DNA of 26,107 bases, from assembly GCA_964347765.1 (NCBI GenBank), contig CAYGAG010000022.1, positions 1 through 26,107 on the forward strand, given 5' to 3'. Made by a program: the position numbers and the translations under genes. This DNA is from CAYGAG01 sp964347765 (GTDB taxonomy: Archaea; Thermoproteota; Bathyarchaeia; Bathyarchaeales; Bathycorpusculaceae). Under the pieces are notes generated by a model that did not search any database, was not told where the DNA came from, and worked only from the letters and a program-made list of their open reading frames with translations. Of the stretch, positions 1-7,305 are shown one piece after another (position 1 is the stretch's first letter; each line of letters opens with the position of its first letter).

Positions 1-1
1 A

Positions 2-817
2 GTGGCACTCAATGTTACCAACTCTGACGGATTGTCAAACACTATATCCAAGACTATTAGCATCGTGCCAGCTGAACAGCCTGTTGCAGTATTCATTTAT
101 TCACCGCATTCACCCGGTGTATATGCGCAGATCGTATTCAACGCCACAGACTCCATCGCACGAGGTGGTTCGATTATGAGCTATACCTGGGATTTCGGCG
201 ACGGCAACGTAAGTCAGGTCACCACACCAGTCATCAACCACTCATACGAAACAGAAGGAAACTACACAGTTACCCTCAACATAACTAACACAGCCGGATA
301 TTGGAATGTCTCAACAAAGCAGATAGAAATCGATCCCCTGTCCGGTCCAACCGCAAGTTTCACGTGGACTCCCCTCTCGCCAATATATAACAAAACTGTG
401 ACGTTTGACGCCTCATCTTCAGCTTCAGGGTGGAACGGGACTATCCATCCCGCAATTGCAATCTATTCATGGAACTTCGGCGACAACAGCACAATTAACG
501 AGACTAGTCCAACAGCTTTCCATGTCTTCTCTCAACCAGGAAACTACACCGTAACCTTGACCGTAACCGATGAAGCAGGGCAGGTAGATACAATCTCAAG
601 AGAGATCGAAGTAAGATCTGTGATCTGGGATCTGAATGGTGACGGAAAGACCGACATGCGAGACATAGCGATAGTCGCCAAGGCCTTCGGCACCCAACCA
701 GGAGATGAGAACTGGAACCCTGACGCTGACATAACAGGACCCGAAGGAGAACCTGATGGCAAAGTCGACATGAGAGACATAGCACTAGTCGCAAGTCACT
801 TTGGGGAAGAGTACTAG
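2..817 (+). CDS. PKD-repeat secreted protein with C-terminal dockerin-like module (5' end outside window)
   Basis: This is the C-terminal part of a larger extracellular protein; the frame is open to the left edge and the first visible residues look like the end of another PKD domain, so the apparent GTG at 2 is not a real start. Two PKD domains follow (about residues 26-110 and 113-206), each with the WDFGDG or WNFGDN core and the later YTVTL strand. The C-terminus (about 210-271) is a dockerin-like pair of calcium-loop repeats: DLNGDGKTDMRDIAIV, then a second repeat containing DGKVDMRDIALV, separated by a WNPDAD linker. Dockerins bind cohesin domains, and cohesin-like domains are encoded just downstream. 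There is no membrane segment at the C-terminus, so the protein is probably secreted and held by docking. PKD and dockerin calls rest on motif recognition; the actual binding partner is inferred. Confidence 0.85.
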   Translation: MALNVTNSDGLSNTISKTISIVPAEQPVAVFIYSPHSPGVYAQIVFNATDSIARGGSIMSYTWDFGDGNVSQVTTPVINHSYETEGNYTVTLNITNTAGYWNVSTKQIEIDPLSGPTASFTWTPLSPIYNKTVTFDASSSASGWNGTIHPAIAIYSWNFGDNSTINETSPTAFHVFSQPGNYTVTLTVTDEAGQVDTISREIEVRSVIWDLNGDGKTDMRDIAIVAKAFGTQPGDENWNPDADITGPEGEPDGKVDMRDIALVASHFGEEY

Positions 818-895
818 ATATTCAAGGTTGCTCAAACATAAAGGTCAAGGCATAAACAATATAGCTTGGAATCACCTTATTTTTTGTAAGGTTGG

Positions 896-1873
896 ATGAA
901 GACGCATCCACTCGGGAGAAAGGAAATCGCGACTGGTCTACTGTTGATACTATTATTTGCCATGTTGATACTGAAGTTTCCAAATATCCCGTTTTTGGCA
1001 AGCTGTGAAGAAGACGGATGGCAAATTGACGTTTACACACAAAAGGAACCATACAGCGGCGTGGGACTAGGGGAACCTAGCGATTCGTTTGAACCTCAAC
1101 AAATCGTTCTTCTTCATGCGAATGTTACCTATAACTTGGGTCCAAGGCAAAATGTTCGGGTCTCATTTTCGGTGAAAGGACCACCGAATCCTGTGGAGAA
1201 TTACACGTTGGTCTTGTCAGCAGTGACAGACGACGTAGGAGTAGCCAGGACAGATTTCACACTTCCATGGCCGCCTGAAGATCCCGAAACAATCACGTTC
1301 GGGTTGTGGAACGTATCCGCTGGCATTGAAGATGCTTCTGACTTCCTGATCTTCAGGGTAGGATGGATAGTTGACCTTTCTTCTCTGTCCATAGTGGATG
1401 AGGATCCTCCGCAGGGAGGCTGGCTTGAAGTTGACGTTTCATTTACGAACATCGCCATGACTTTCAGAAATGCTACGCTATCCCTTGAATCATCTGATTC
1501 AGCGAATCTCATCTTCACTCTTGTCATAGAAGACATAGAGTTAGGACCAGGAAGCACAAACTTGACTGTTCGTTTCAACGTCCCCCGTTGGGCCACAGTT
1601 GGAATGGCCACTCTCAATGCTTCTGTCTTTACCCCAGGCGGCGAGCCATACAGTCCTACCACCCTCTCAGCAACTTTTCTGATATCCCTATTGGGTGACC
1701 TGAACGGAGATAACAAGGTTGAGATGTGGGATATAGGGATTGCAGCATTGGCCTTCGGTTCCGACCCTGATCATCCCAGATGGAACCCCCTAGCTGACAT
1801 TAACAAGGATGGTCGAGTAAACATCATGGACATTGCCTTAGTAGCCCAGAATCTAGGGAAGACCTATCCCTAG
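896..1873 (+). CDS. Secreted protein with unnamed N-terminal module and C-terminal dockerin-like module
   Basis: The 325-residue product begins with a signal peptide (basic start, then hydrophobic stretch to about residue 36). Residues about 42-265 form a beta-rich region that I cannot name but that is clearly paralogous to the N-terminal part of the convergent neighbour encoded at 1929-3581: both share the pattern TQK-P--G, PSD-F-P, VTYN, V-GP-NP and VGWIVD. The last 60 residues are a dockerin-like pair: DLNGDNKVEMWDIGIA, a DHPRWNPLAD linker, then DINKDGRVNIMDIALV. No C-terminal anchor is present. The ATG follows a weak AAGG-containing leader, 78 bp after the preceding stop. I infer a secreted subunit that docks to a cohesin-bearing partner; the function of the N-terminal module is unknown. 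Confidence 0.85.
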   Translation: MKTHPLGRKEIATGLLLILLFAMLILKFPNIPFLASCEEDGWQIDVYTQKEPYSGVGLGEPSDSFEPQQIVLLHANVTYNLGPRQNVRVSFSVKGPPNPVENYTLVLSAVTDDVGVARTDFTLPWPPEDPETITFGLWNVSAGIEDASDFLIFRVGWIVDLSSLSIVDEDPPQGGWLEVDVSFTNIAMTFRNATLSLESSDSANLIFTLVIEDIELGPGSTNLTVRFNVPRWATVGMATLNASVFTPGGEPYSPTTLSATFLISLLGDLNGDNKVEMWDIGIAALAFGSDPDHPRWNPLADINKDGRVNIMDIALVAQNLGKTYP

Positions 1874-1928
1874 ATAATGCAGCTAGAACCGTGACGATAA
1901 TCCAAGAAGAGATGACTGCATTCCAGAA

Positions 1929-3581
1929 TTAGCTGTTTGTGCCTTTCAAACCGTAGCGGTAGTACCAGGCAGTCCAGCCTGAATAGAAAGTTTCCTCAGC
2001 TTCCTTTCTCTTCTTTCTACGATGCAACAGGATGGCGAGAAGAATCAACACTGAAACCAGAAGAGGCACAAGCCACCACAACCAGCAGGGGACAAACCAG
2101 CCTTTCGGGCCCATCTTAACCTCAACGACACCATCTTCCATAACATTATCGTCTAACTCTGTCTCACCGTCAACAGGAATAGCGAGAGCGCTTAGAATGT
2201 AATTGCCCTCTGCAACTCTTCCGGTGTCCCAGTTGAAAGTCAATGTTTCAATGTCGTTTGGCGCCAAAGAATCTACCGTGATTGCTCCAACAACATTAGA
2301 ATCATAATATAAGACAACATCAAAAGATTCGACGAAACCTCCCTCATTTCCTACTGTAACATTAACCTCGAAAATTTGCCCTATATATGCTGTTTCGGCT
2401 GAGGGTCTAATGTCAACCAACGCTACGTTATGAGTCAGTTCTTTAACCTCGACAAGACCGTCTACCAGAGTGTTGTCTGAGATGTCAACTTCTCCTGGAA
2501 CAGGGTCAATATGGGCACTTATTCGATAGAAGCCTCTGTCAACTTGACTTGTGTTCCATGCAAAAGCAATTGTGGTATTTGAGTGTGGTTGTAGATCCAG
2601 AATCGACAAACTATCGATGAGAGTCTCGTTGCGGTAAAGGTTGACGTTGAAGGACTCGATTTCCCAGCCTTCATTTTTGACAGCCACGTCGATGTCAATT
2701 ATTTCACCCTTGAATATCGACATAGAACTCGGATGAACGCTTAAGACCGCAACATCGTGGCTTGCGATAACAAATTCTTTCGAAGCCTCTGGGCAATATG
2801 GAATTCCGCCTAAGTCAGGTGCAGACGTGTAGGCGCAAATGTAGACAATAGCCTCACCTATCAACGCATCCTCTGGAATACGGAGAAAATATTGATATAC
2901 CAAGATTCCGTTAGCAGGCAATATAAGATTACCTATTTCTGCAAAGTGGATCAATCCGTTCAGCTGGTTCAACACTGTGATGGTGAATGTCACGTTCTTC
3001 TCCGTCAATGCGATGCTCTCAAGGGTCACTTCTATTACCATCAGGCTTCCCATCGTAAACTCTATCTGCTCTTCATGATTCTCATTTAACGTTCTTATCG
3101 ATACTACATCTACGATCCATCCAACTTTGAAAGAAAGCGTATCCTGGGGAGCCACACCTTCAGCGATCTTCGACTTTCCCTTTACAATCCACTCTCCGAA
3201 ACTTATCTCGCTCACAAGCCCGACACCAACTTCAATTGAAGCCAATCCTAAATCGTTTGTTGCGACGACTCTTGATACTGTAATATTTTGAATAGGGTTC
3301 TCAGGGCCTCTTACTTCAAAATCTACTAACGCGCTGCTTACGGGGAAGTCGTTGTATGTCACTAACGCAAAAATCATCACGTTGTCTCCAGGTCCGAATG
3401 CGTCGCTTGGCATGTTCGGACCTTTTCCATCCAAAGGATGCTTTTGTGTGAACAAGTCGATCTTTCCCCCTGTCGTCTGCGTATAGGCTTCTTCTATGTT
3501 GGCCGAAACGTAGACAGAGAGAATGACCATTATTGCGAGCACTAAAGCTGTCTTTTCTAGCCTGGCATCCATTCTTATCAT
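1929..3581 (-). CDS. Membrane-anchored surface protein with two CARDB domains
   Basis: The 550-residue product starts with a short basic segment and a hydrophobic signal helix (to about residue 33). ATG at 3581 gives MIRMDARLEK; the second ATG three codons later is equally possible. Residues about 38-270 are homologous by eye to the body of the product encoded at 896-1873, including TQK-P, PSD-F-P, VTYN and VGWIVD. Two CARDB-type adhesion domains follow (about 274-382 and 383-490), each with the V-V-NEG core, the YR/YYD strand and the D-DN ending. A tryptophan-rich transmembrane helix (about 495-518) and a basic cytoplasmic tail (HRRKKRK) end the protein. It converges with the 896 gene, the stops lying 55 bp apart. 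The role is probably structural or adhesive at the cell surface; no catalytic motif is visible. Confidence 0.85.
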   Translation of the reverse strand: MIRMDARLEKTALVLAIMVILSVYVSANIEEAYTQTTGGKIDLFTQKHPLDGKGPNMPSDAFGPGDNVMIFALVTYNDFPVSSALVDFEVRGPENPIQNITVSRVVATNDLGLASIEVGVGLVSEISFGEWIVKGKSKIAEGVAPQDTLSFKVGWIVDVVSIRTLNENHEEQIEFTMGSLMVIEVTLESIALTEKNVTFTITVLNQLNGLIHFAEIGNLILPANGILVYQYFLRIPEDALIGEAIVYICAYTSAPDLGGIPYCPEASKEFVIASHDVAVLSVHPSSMSIFKGEIIDIDVAVKNEGWEIESFNVNLYRNETLIDSLSILDLQPHSNTTIAFAWNTSQVDRGFYRISAHIDPVPGEVDISDNTLVDGLVEVKELTHNVALVDIRPSAETAYIGQIFEVNVTVGNEGGFVESFDVVLYYDSNVVGAITVDSLAPNDIETLTFNWDTGRVAEGNYILSALAIPVDGETELDDNVMEDGVVEVKMGPKGWFVPCWLWWLVPLLVSVLILLAILLHRRKKRKEAEETFYSGWTAWYYRYGLKGTNS

Positions 3582-3974
3582 ATAGTTTTATGATTAAACA
3601 TACTTTAACATATATTCCGTAATCACAAATATTACTAAAAGCGATGATATATTTGGTGCCGAGATTGCCCAATTTGCACTCTTAAATGTAGATGGGGCTG
3701 ACACAGGATTGCTGAGAGAGATTTCTATTAACGTGTCACAGATCGCCAAGCGCAACAGAAGAACAATCGTGGGCAGTCTGTAGGACATGCAGGCTTCTCA
3801 ATCCGAGGGTTCCTTACTTCTCCATACACCTTAGGTTGATTCATCTGAGAAACGTCTCTTTTCAATAGGCAGTTACTCTTCACTGGAGTGCATAGGCACT
3901 GACTGCTGCTTTCCAAAATGTTTTAAAAGCTGTTCTTAGATAAGCCTATTGTTATAGGGGAAAGGGGAAATATT
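3582..3974. other. Divergent intergenic region
   Basis: This 393-bp gap separates two divergently transcribed surface-protein genes and must hold both promoters. A TATA box and purine-rich ribosome-binding stretch for the right-hand gene lie at 3919-3967. An ATG-less open frame on the plus strand at 3598-3783 has a protein-like composition and may be a gene remnant, but the evidence is weak. No RNA gene or repeat was seen. Confidence 0.6.
3919..3967 (+). promoter_or_regulatory. TATA box and ribosome-binding site of the cohesin/dockerin gene at 3975
   Basis: The A/T-rich box GTTTTAAAAG (3919-3929) sits about 50 bp upstream of the ATG, giving an expected transcript start near 3950. The short leader then carries AGGGGAAAGGGG (about 3956-3967), a purine-rich ribosome-binding stretch ending 7 bases before the ATG. 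A near copy of this stretch occurs before the gene at 10114. Confidence 0.5.
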
Positions 3975-6053
3975 ATGTCCCAAAAAATGGGGAAATTCTC
4001 ATCTGTAATACTAGTGATAATCAGTTTGGCTGCAATGGTCGCTACAGTGAATATCGTTCTGGCTGATCCGGCCGCAACATTGACCATCCTGCCTCCGACT
4101 ATAATCGATCCGTTGATTGATCCTGGCTCTGTTGTAACCATCAATGCGAGCGTCATTGATGTCATTGACCTCTACACTTGGCAAGTCAAGATCTACTTCT
4201 CTCCAACGCTGCTCACCTGTACAGGAGCTTGGTATCCTTCAGACCACGTGTTCGCTGGCAAAGTATGGTTACCTGTGACTCCTATTATAGACAACGAAGC
4301 AGGCTTCGTAGTCCATGGGGCTTCGTTGATGGGTATTGACTCTTTCAGTGGGAATGGTACGTTATGCCAAATAGGATTTGAAGTCTTGGGCAGAGGTTCC
4401 TGTGATTTGGGCTTCTCTGAACCGTACGGGTCTGACACGTTTCTGTTGGATTCTTACCTCTCAGAGATCCCGGCCACCGTCGTGGATGGCTACTTTGACA
4501 ATAGGCTCGGTGTTCCTGAACCACCTGTCGCCTTATTTGACTATTCTCCGAAGCCTCCTCTCGTTGATCAATGGGTAACATTCAACGCTTCAGAGAGCTA
4601 CGACCCAGACGGAACGATTACAAGTTACGATTGGATTTTTGGAGATAGCGGAACAGCATCAGGAGAGACTGCAACTCACAAGTACCTGTCGGCTGGGACG
4701 TACGAAGTAAACTTAACGGTTACAGATGACGATAGCCTAACTGACATAGAGACAAAGGAGATCACTGTCTATGAAGTGCAGCCGGCGAAGCTCTACATTG
4801 ACCCGCCTGAGATTATAGATCCAGCATTATTGCCTCCAACAATCGTTACCATCAATGTCACGGTGGACGACGTTATAGACATGTATGACTATGAGTTCAG
4901 GCTGAGCTACAATACGGAGATGCTAACTTGCATAGGAGCCATCATCAACAGGGTTCAAGGCCAGATCCACTTCACACCAACCATTCTCATCAGTGATGGA
5001 GAAGGTTTCATATGGGTGAATGTGACTTATCATCCACCTTCAACGCCAATTAACACTAATACTCCTTTAGCTCTCGTTACAGTCTACTTCCAAGTAGACA
5101 CTATAGGTTCGAGCATCTTACACCTTTCTGATACTGAGCTTTCAGATTCCTCTAGGGAATCAATCCCTCATGAGACTGGCGACGGCTTCATTATGACCCT
5201 GATACGTGATGTGGCCATAACACATGTTGCGCCTTCAGTGAACTGGGCTTATCAAGGCTGGCCAGTAGACATCACAGTAACTGCGAAGAACTTCGGCAAC
5301 ATAAGTGAGTCATTCAGTGTCAAACTCTATTATGACAGCAACCTAATCGCAACGCTTCCGGTCACTGACCTAGCTCCTAACGACGATATAACTCTATACG
5401 TCACTTGGGATACTACAGGTGTACCAGAAGACAACTACACGATAACTGGCGAAGCCACAACCGTGCCGTTCGAATATAACACTGCGAACAACATCTTTGT
5501 AGATGGTTCGGTGCGGATCTTCACAGTGATAAGAGACGTAGCGATAACGAGCGTAGTTCCCTCTCGAAGCTGGGTTTTTCCAGGAATACCACTCAACATA
5601 ACAGTAACTGCAAAGAACGTTGGAGAAACAACTGAATCGTTCGATGTTGAAGCCTACTACAACGGAAACCTCATAGGAACATCCGCTGTTGTTGACCTGG
5701 CTCCAGACTCGGAAATCTCAGTGATCTTCGAATGGAACACCTCAAACCTGGCATCATGCACCAACTACACTATAACAGGTAAGGCCACGATAATTCCATA
5801 CGAGTTTAACACAAGCGACAATGTCCTCGTAGACGGCACAGTAGAGAGCAGACTCCTCGGCGACCTAAGCGGCGATGGAAAAGTAGATATGAAGGACATA
5901 GCAATCGCTGCAAAAGCCTTCGGAAGCTATCCTGGCCATCCAAGATGGAACCCAGATGCGGACGTAACTGGACTTGAATACTTAGTGCCTGACAACAGGG
6001 TCGACATGAGAGACATAGCTGTCATATCTCAAAACTTTGGACGAACCTGCTAA
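3975..6053 (+). CDS. Scaffoldin-like protein: cohesin-PKD-cohesin-CARDB-CARDB-dockerin
   Basis: The 692-residue product carries a signal peptide (about 1-31, ending near LADPA). Domain order by eye: cohesin-like 1 (about 35-175; Y-WQVKIYFSP-LL, GNGTLCQIGFEV), PKD (about 179-266; YDWIFGDSG), cohesin-like 2 (about 268-408; YDYEFRLSYNTEML), two CARDB domains (about 410-517 and 518-625; each starts IRDVAIT) and a C-terminal dockerin-like pair (about 627-690; DLSGDGKVDMKDIAIA, then DNRVDMRDIAVI). No transmembrane anchor is present; the last residue is Cys. Carrying both cohesins and a dockerin is the architecture of an adaptor scaffoldin: it could be bound by an anchored cohesin while presenting its own cohesins. 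Archaeal cohesin and dockerin modules outside cellulosomes are known, for example in Archaeoglobus. No enzyme domain is present. Confidence 0.85.
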   Translation: MSQKMGKFSSVILVIISLAAMVATVNIVLADPAATLTILPPTIIDPLIDPGSVVTINASVIDVIDLYTWQVKIYFSPTLLTCTGAWYPSDHVFAGKVWLPVTPIIDNEAGFVVHGASLMGIDSFSGNGTLCQIGFEVLGRGSCDLGFSEPYGSDTFLLDSYLSEIPATVVDGYFDNRLGVPEPPVALFDYSPKPPLVDQWVTFNASESYDPDGTITSYDWIFGDSGTASGETATHKYLSAGTYEVNLTVTDDDSLTDIETKEITVYEVQPAKLYIDPPEIIDPALLPPTIVTINVTVDDVIDMYDYEFRLSYNTEMLTCIGAIINRVQGQIHFTPTILISDGEGFIWVNVTYHPPSTPINTNTPLALVTVYFQVDTIGSSILHLSDTELSDSSRESIPHETGDGFIMTLIRDVAITHVAPSVNWAYQGWPVDITVTAKNFGNISESFSVKLYYDSNLIATLPVTDLAPNDDITLYVTWDTTGVPEDNYTITGEATTVPFEYNTANNIFVDGSVRIFTVIRDVAITSVVPSRSWVFPGIPLNITVTAKNVGETTESFDVEAYYNGNLIGTSAVVDLAPDSEISVIFEWNTSNLASCTNYTITGKATIIPYEFNTSDNVLVDGTVESRLLGDLSGDGKVDMKDIAIAAKAFGSYPGHPRWNPDADVTGLEYLVPDNRVDMRDIAVISQNFGRTC

Positions 6054-6062
6054 ACCTCCCTC

Positions 6063-6068
6063 TTTTTT
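6063..6068 (+). terminator. T-run terminator after the scaffoldin-like gene
   Basis: A run of six T on the plus strand starts 9 bases after the stop codon, following a pyrimidine-rich CCTCCC stretch. Archaeal RNA polymerase commonly stops at such U-tracts without a hairpin. Confidence 0.4.
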
Positions 6069-6120
6069 ATGTTCTTCGTTGAGAAACTTCATAAGACAGT
6101 TGAGAAAGGCTCTCCGCAAA

Positions 6121-6161
6121 TCTTAATAAACATACCTAATCATAATAATGTTCAAAAGGTG
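6121..6161 (+). promoter_or_regulatory. TATA box and Shine-Dalgarno of the gene at 6168
   Basis: TCTTAATAAAC (6121-6131) is a good archaeal TATA box with a predicted transcript start near 6153. The short leader contains AAGGTG (6156-6161), a Shine-Dalgarno sequence six bases before the ATG. Confidence 0.5.
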
Positions 6162-6167
6162 TAAATC

Positions 6168-6839
6168 ATGAAAGATAACAGATCAACGAAGCTCGTCATA
6201 TGTAGCATTCTTGTTGCACTTCTAGCCATTGCAGCGTACAATCTCGCAATCTTTGTGAAAGCCGCTGAACCAACTGAACCTCATGATGCAAACGCGTTGT
6301 GGACAGAACCTTCCGAGGTGGAAATAAACAACTACACTGCAAGTCCAGGTGACAAATTCAACGTTACCGTTTGGCTAAACCTAACCGACCTAAGCTACGT
6401 TTGGCAAACACAGCTGCACTTCAACACAACCTACTTCAATATTACGAACCATGGATATACGGCAGGATCGGTGAGCGATTTCTTCGAGGGACACTCAACC
6501 ATACCCGTTAGTCCAATAATCGATTATGTACAGGGTTTCGTTCTCTATGGTGAATCATTGATTGGAGCAGACAGCAGAGAAGCCGGATATGGCAGTCTAA
6601 TGTGGGCTGAATTCAACCTCACAGAAGTACCAGATCAAAACCATCTGACAATAAACTTCTCAACTCCTTATGGAGGAGATACGTTTATACTCAATCCTGA
6701 CCTAGAGACAGTATCCATGGGAGAAGTTGGTGGAACCGAGATACCAATAATTCCAGAGTTCGCACAACTCGTCCTCCTGTTCATTGCAGCGATCGCCTCT
6801 GCAACCTCGGTCGTCCTAACCAAAAAGTTGAAACATTAA
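6168..6839 (+). CDS. Single cohesin-like domain protein with PEF-type C-terminal anchor
   Basis: The 223-residue product has a signal peptide (about 1-33), one cohesin-like domain (about 45-185) and a C-terminal tail. The cohesin-like part aligns by eye with the first cohesin of the 3975 product: both contain PV-PIID, GFV--G-SL-G-DS and PYG-DTF-L. The tail reads IPEF, then a hydrophobic helix and a basic KKLKH end. That resembles the archaeal PEF-CTERM sorting signal processed by archaeosortases, or a plain transmembrane anchor. TATA and Shine-Dalgarno sequences immediately upstream suggest its own promoter. Many N-x-S/T sequons fit a glycosylated surface protein. Probable role: a minimal cell-surface receptor for dockerin-bearing proteins. 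Confidence 0.75.
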   Translation: MKDNRSTKLVICSILVALLAIAAYNLAIFVKAAEPTEPHDANALWTEPSEVEINNYTASPGDKFNVTVWLNLTDLSYVWQTQLHFNTTYFNITNHGYTAGSVSDFFEGHSTIPVSPIIDYVQGFVLYGESLIGADSREAGYGSLMWAEFNLTEVPDQNHLTINFSTPYGGDTFILNPDLETVSMGEVGGTEIPIIPEFAQLVLLFIAAIASATSVVLTKKLKH

Positions 6840-7227
6840 ACCAACAAACTACCCCTCACCTCCCCTAATTTTTATGTCCCAACTCAAGAATCTTTCGAAC
6901 ACCATGTACTTTTTCTGCTTTGCGAACTGGTGATTCCTAAAAGTTTCCACTTGGTTGACATCTAGACAGGAACCCATTCCACTTGTCTCTCAGTTTCATA
7001 CAAACAGAATAGGCTTTGCCGAAAACACCTCCAAACATACAAGCAAGGTTGAATCAATTCCATTTGAACTTGTGCGCACGACAACATTGCTTCTGGATTA
7101 GTAAACATATCAGATCAAGTTACAGATCTTCATAACTGACTTCAAAACGGATGTGAAATGGAGACTTAGAGCTCACTGAATGGCGCTTTCTTATTGTAAG
7201 CTCACCGATCACTTCTATCTAATCAGT

Positions 7228-7249
7228 TTTCAAACTATAGATTTTGAAA
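7228..7249. promoter_or_regulatory. Inverted repeat upstream of a TATA box
   Basis: TTTCAAA (7228-7234) and TTTGAAA (7243-7249) form a perfect 7-bp inverted repeat with an 8-bp spacer, ending about 10 bp before the TATA box of the gene at 7306. The position fits a dimeric regulator site, but the arms are A/T-rich and could arise by chance. Confidence 0.3.
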
Positions 7250-7258
7250 CAACAAGTC

Positions 7259-7297
7259 TAAAATATAGAGGTAATTTCTATAACTAAAACTCAGGTG
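7259..7297 (+). promoter_or_regulatory. TATA box and Shine-Dalgarno of the gene at 7306
   Basis: TAAAATATAG (7259-7268) is the likely TATA box. AGGTG at 7293-7297 lies eight bases before the ATG and supports the chosen start. Confidence 0.45.
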
Positions 7298-7305
7298 TTT
7301 AACAA

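Larger units (their letters stand above)
6840..7305 (+). other. Intergenic region before the two-cohesin surface gene
   Basis: These 466 bp contain no open frame that looks like protein, and no RNA gene was recognised. A short T-run (AATTTTTATG, near 6870) may end the preceding transcript. The right-hand 80 bp hold an inverted repeat, a TATA box and a Shine-Dalgarno sequence for the next gene, described separately. Nothing else stands out. Confidence 0.5.

Noticed and set aside
6840..7305. Hidden RNA gene or CRISPR leader in the long gap
   Set aside because: No tRNA-like cloverleaf arms, repeated units or GC-rich island were seen; only promoter-like elements at the right end.
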